Below are positions 63,746 to 64,000 of a DNA stretch of 64,000 bases, piece by piece. Origin of the DNA: Phymatolithon calcareum (Eukaryota > Rhodophyta > Florideophyceae > Hapalidiales). The stretch's first letter is position 1, and each line of letters starts with the position of its first letter. The notes under the pieces are model-generated. The model ran no database searches, was not told the origin of the DNA, and saw only the letters and a program-made list of their open reading frames with translations. The position numbers were made by a program, and so were the translations under genes. The DNA lies in NCBI GenBank assembly GCA_977006965.1, contig OZ345353.1, forward strand, positions 1,054,001-1,118,000, written 5' to 3'.

Positions 63746-64000
63746 ATATCTCCTTTCTTTCTTTCTTTCTTTCTTTCTTTTACTGCGGGATTTCTCAAAG
63801 CTGATGGAACAACTCCGCATCCTTACGGCTCTAGTAGACCTTAACAGATACGAGTGGTACTTGATGTCACAACAGCTGTCCAAGCTGCACAAGGTGCAGA
63901 CCATGGTCCAGCTTAACATCCATATCGCTACGCAGCCAATCTTCATTCGCCGTCCTTCAAAGGGATGCCCGGGTTGGAAACCATTTAGGACGTTCACGGT
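63746..64000 (-). repeat. Repeat K copy 4, runs off the window
   Basis: CTTT repeats (63753-63780), TACTGCGGGATTTCTC and then the K body reversed; closely similar to 40701-40940. The right end is outside the window. Confidence 0.7.

Noticed and set aside
63753-63780. CTTT microsatellite as an independent feature
   Set aside because: It is the reversed AAAG tail of repeat K, also seen at 40707 and, in forward form, at 2991.

Overview
The window looks like a repeat-rich stretch of a nuclear eukaryotic genome, most likely a red alga (inference). The evidence is a plastid-type, intron-free ribulose-phosphate 3-epimerase gene with a transit-peptide-like N-terminus, TATA boxes and AATAAA signals instead of bacterial operons, and many degenerate retroelements around a few host genes. 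I could not search databases, so species and element family names are unverified.

Layout. 1-1032: a tyrosine recombinase cut by the left edge. 1190-7150: retroelement tails and fragments, a foldback element and a small palindrome array. 7334-9050: an intact EF-hand gene with TATA box, upstream repeats and polyA signal. 9563-10876: a decayed hAT-like transposon. 10893-18210: non-LTR retrotransposon fragments on both strands, including a chimeric ORF (16163-16963). 18210-18607: a second, broken EF-hand copy that ends where a near full-length non-LTR element (18608-23366) begins. 23367-27735: another non-LTR copy, a tRNA-like/SINE-like unit and a Ty3/gypsy relic. 28709-29539: the epimerase. 30560-32080: a decayed PWWP-domain gene. 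32230-39185: nested non-LTR elements with clear target-site duplications. 39545-41220: composite repeats with a hAT MITE. 41422-45598 and 57185-61235: two inverted copies of a ~4 kb module, each with an intact PWWP-domain gene and, on the opposite strand, a relic resembling the C-terminal part of a Penelope-like reverse transcriptase. Between the arms, 48541-55593 is a TIR-bounded DNA element flanked by CTAG, split by a very young complete Ty1/copia element (49270-54353). 61385-64000: more non-LTR tails, a second TIR-element copy and a repeat cut by the right edge.

For this description I call the non-LTR families B, C, D, E, F, G, H, J and K. Families B and D (and the D-like copy G) end in a run of C after a conserved 3' segment, E ends in a short poly(A), J and K end in AAAG repeats, and C ends in a CTT-rich stretch. 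Their ORF2 proteins carry ordinary RT motifs but end in a conserved domain I do not recognise.

Only the epimerase and the EF-hand gene look like ordinary single-copy host genes. The PWWP gene is intact in two copies and decayed in a third, and travels as part of a repeated module; that module is the best candidate here for something undescribed.
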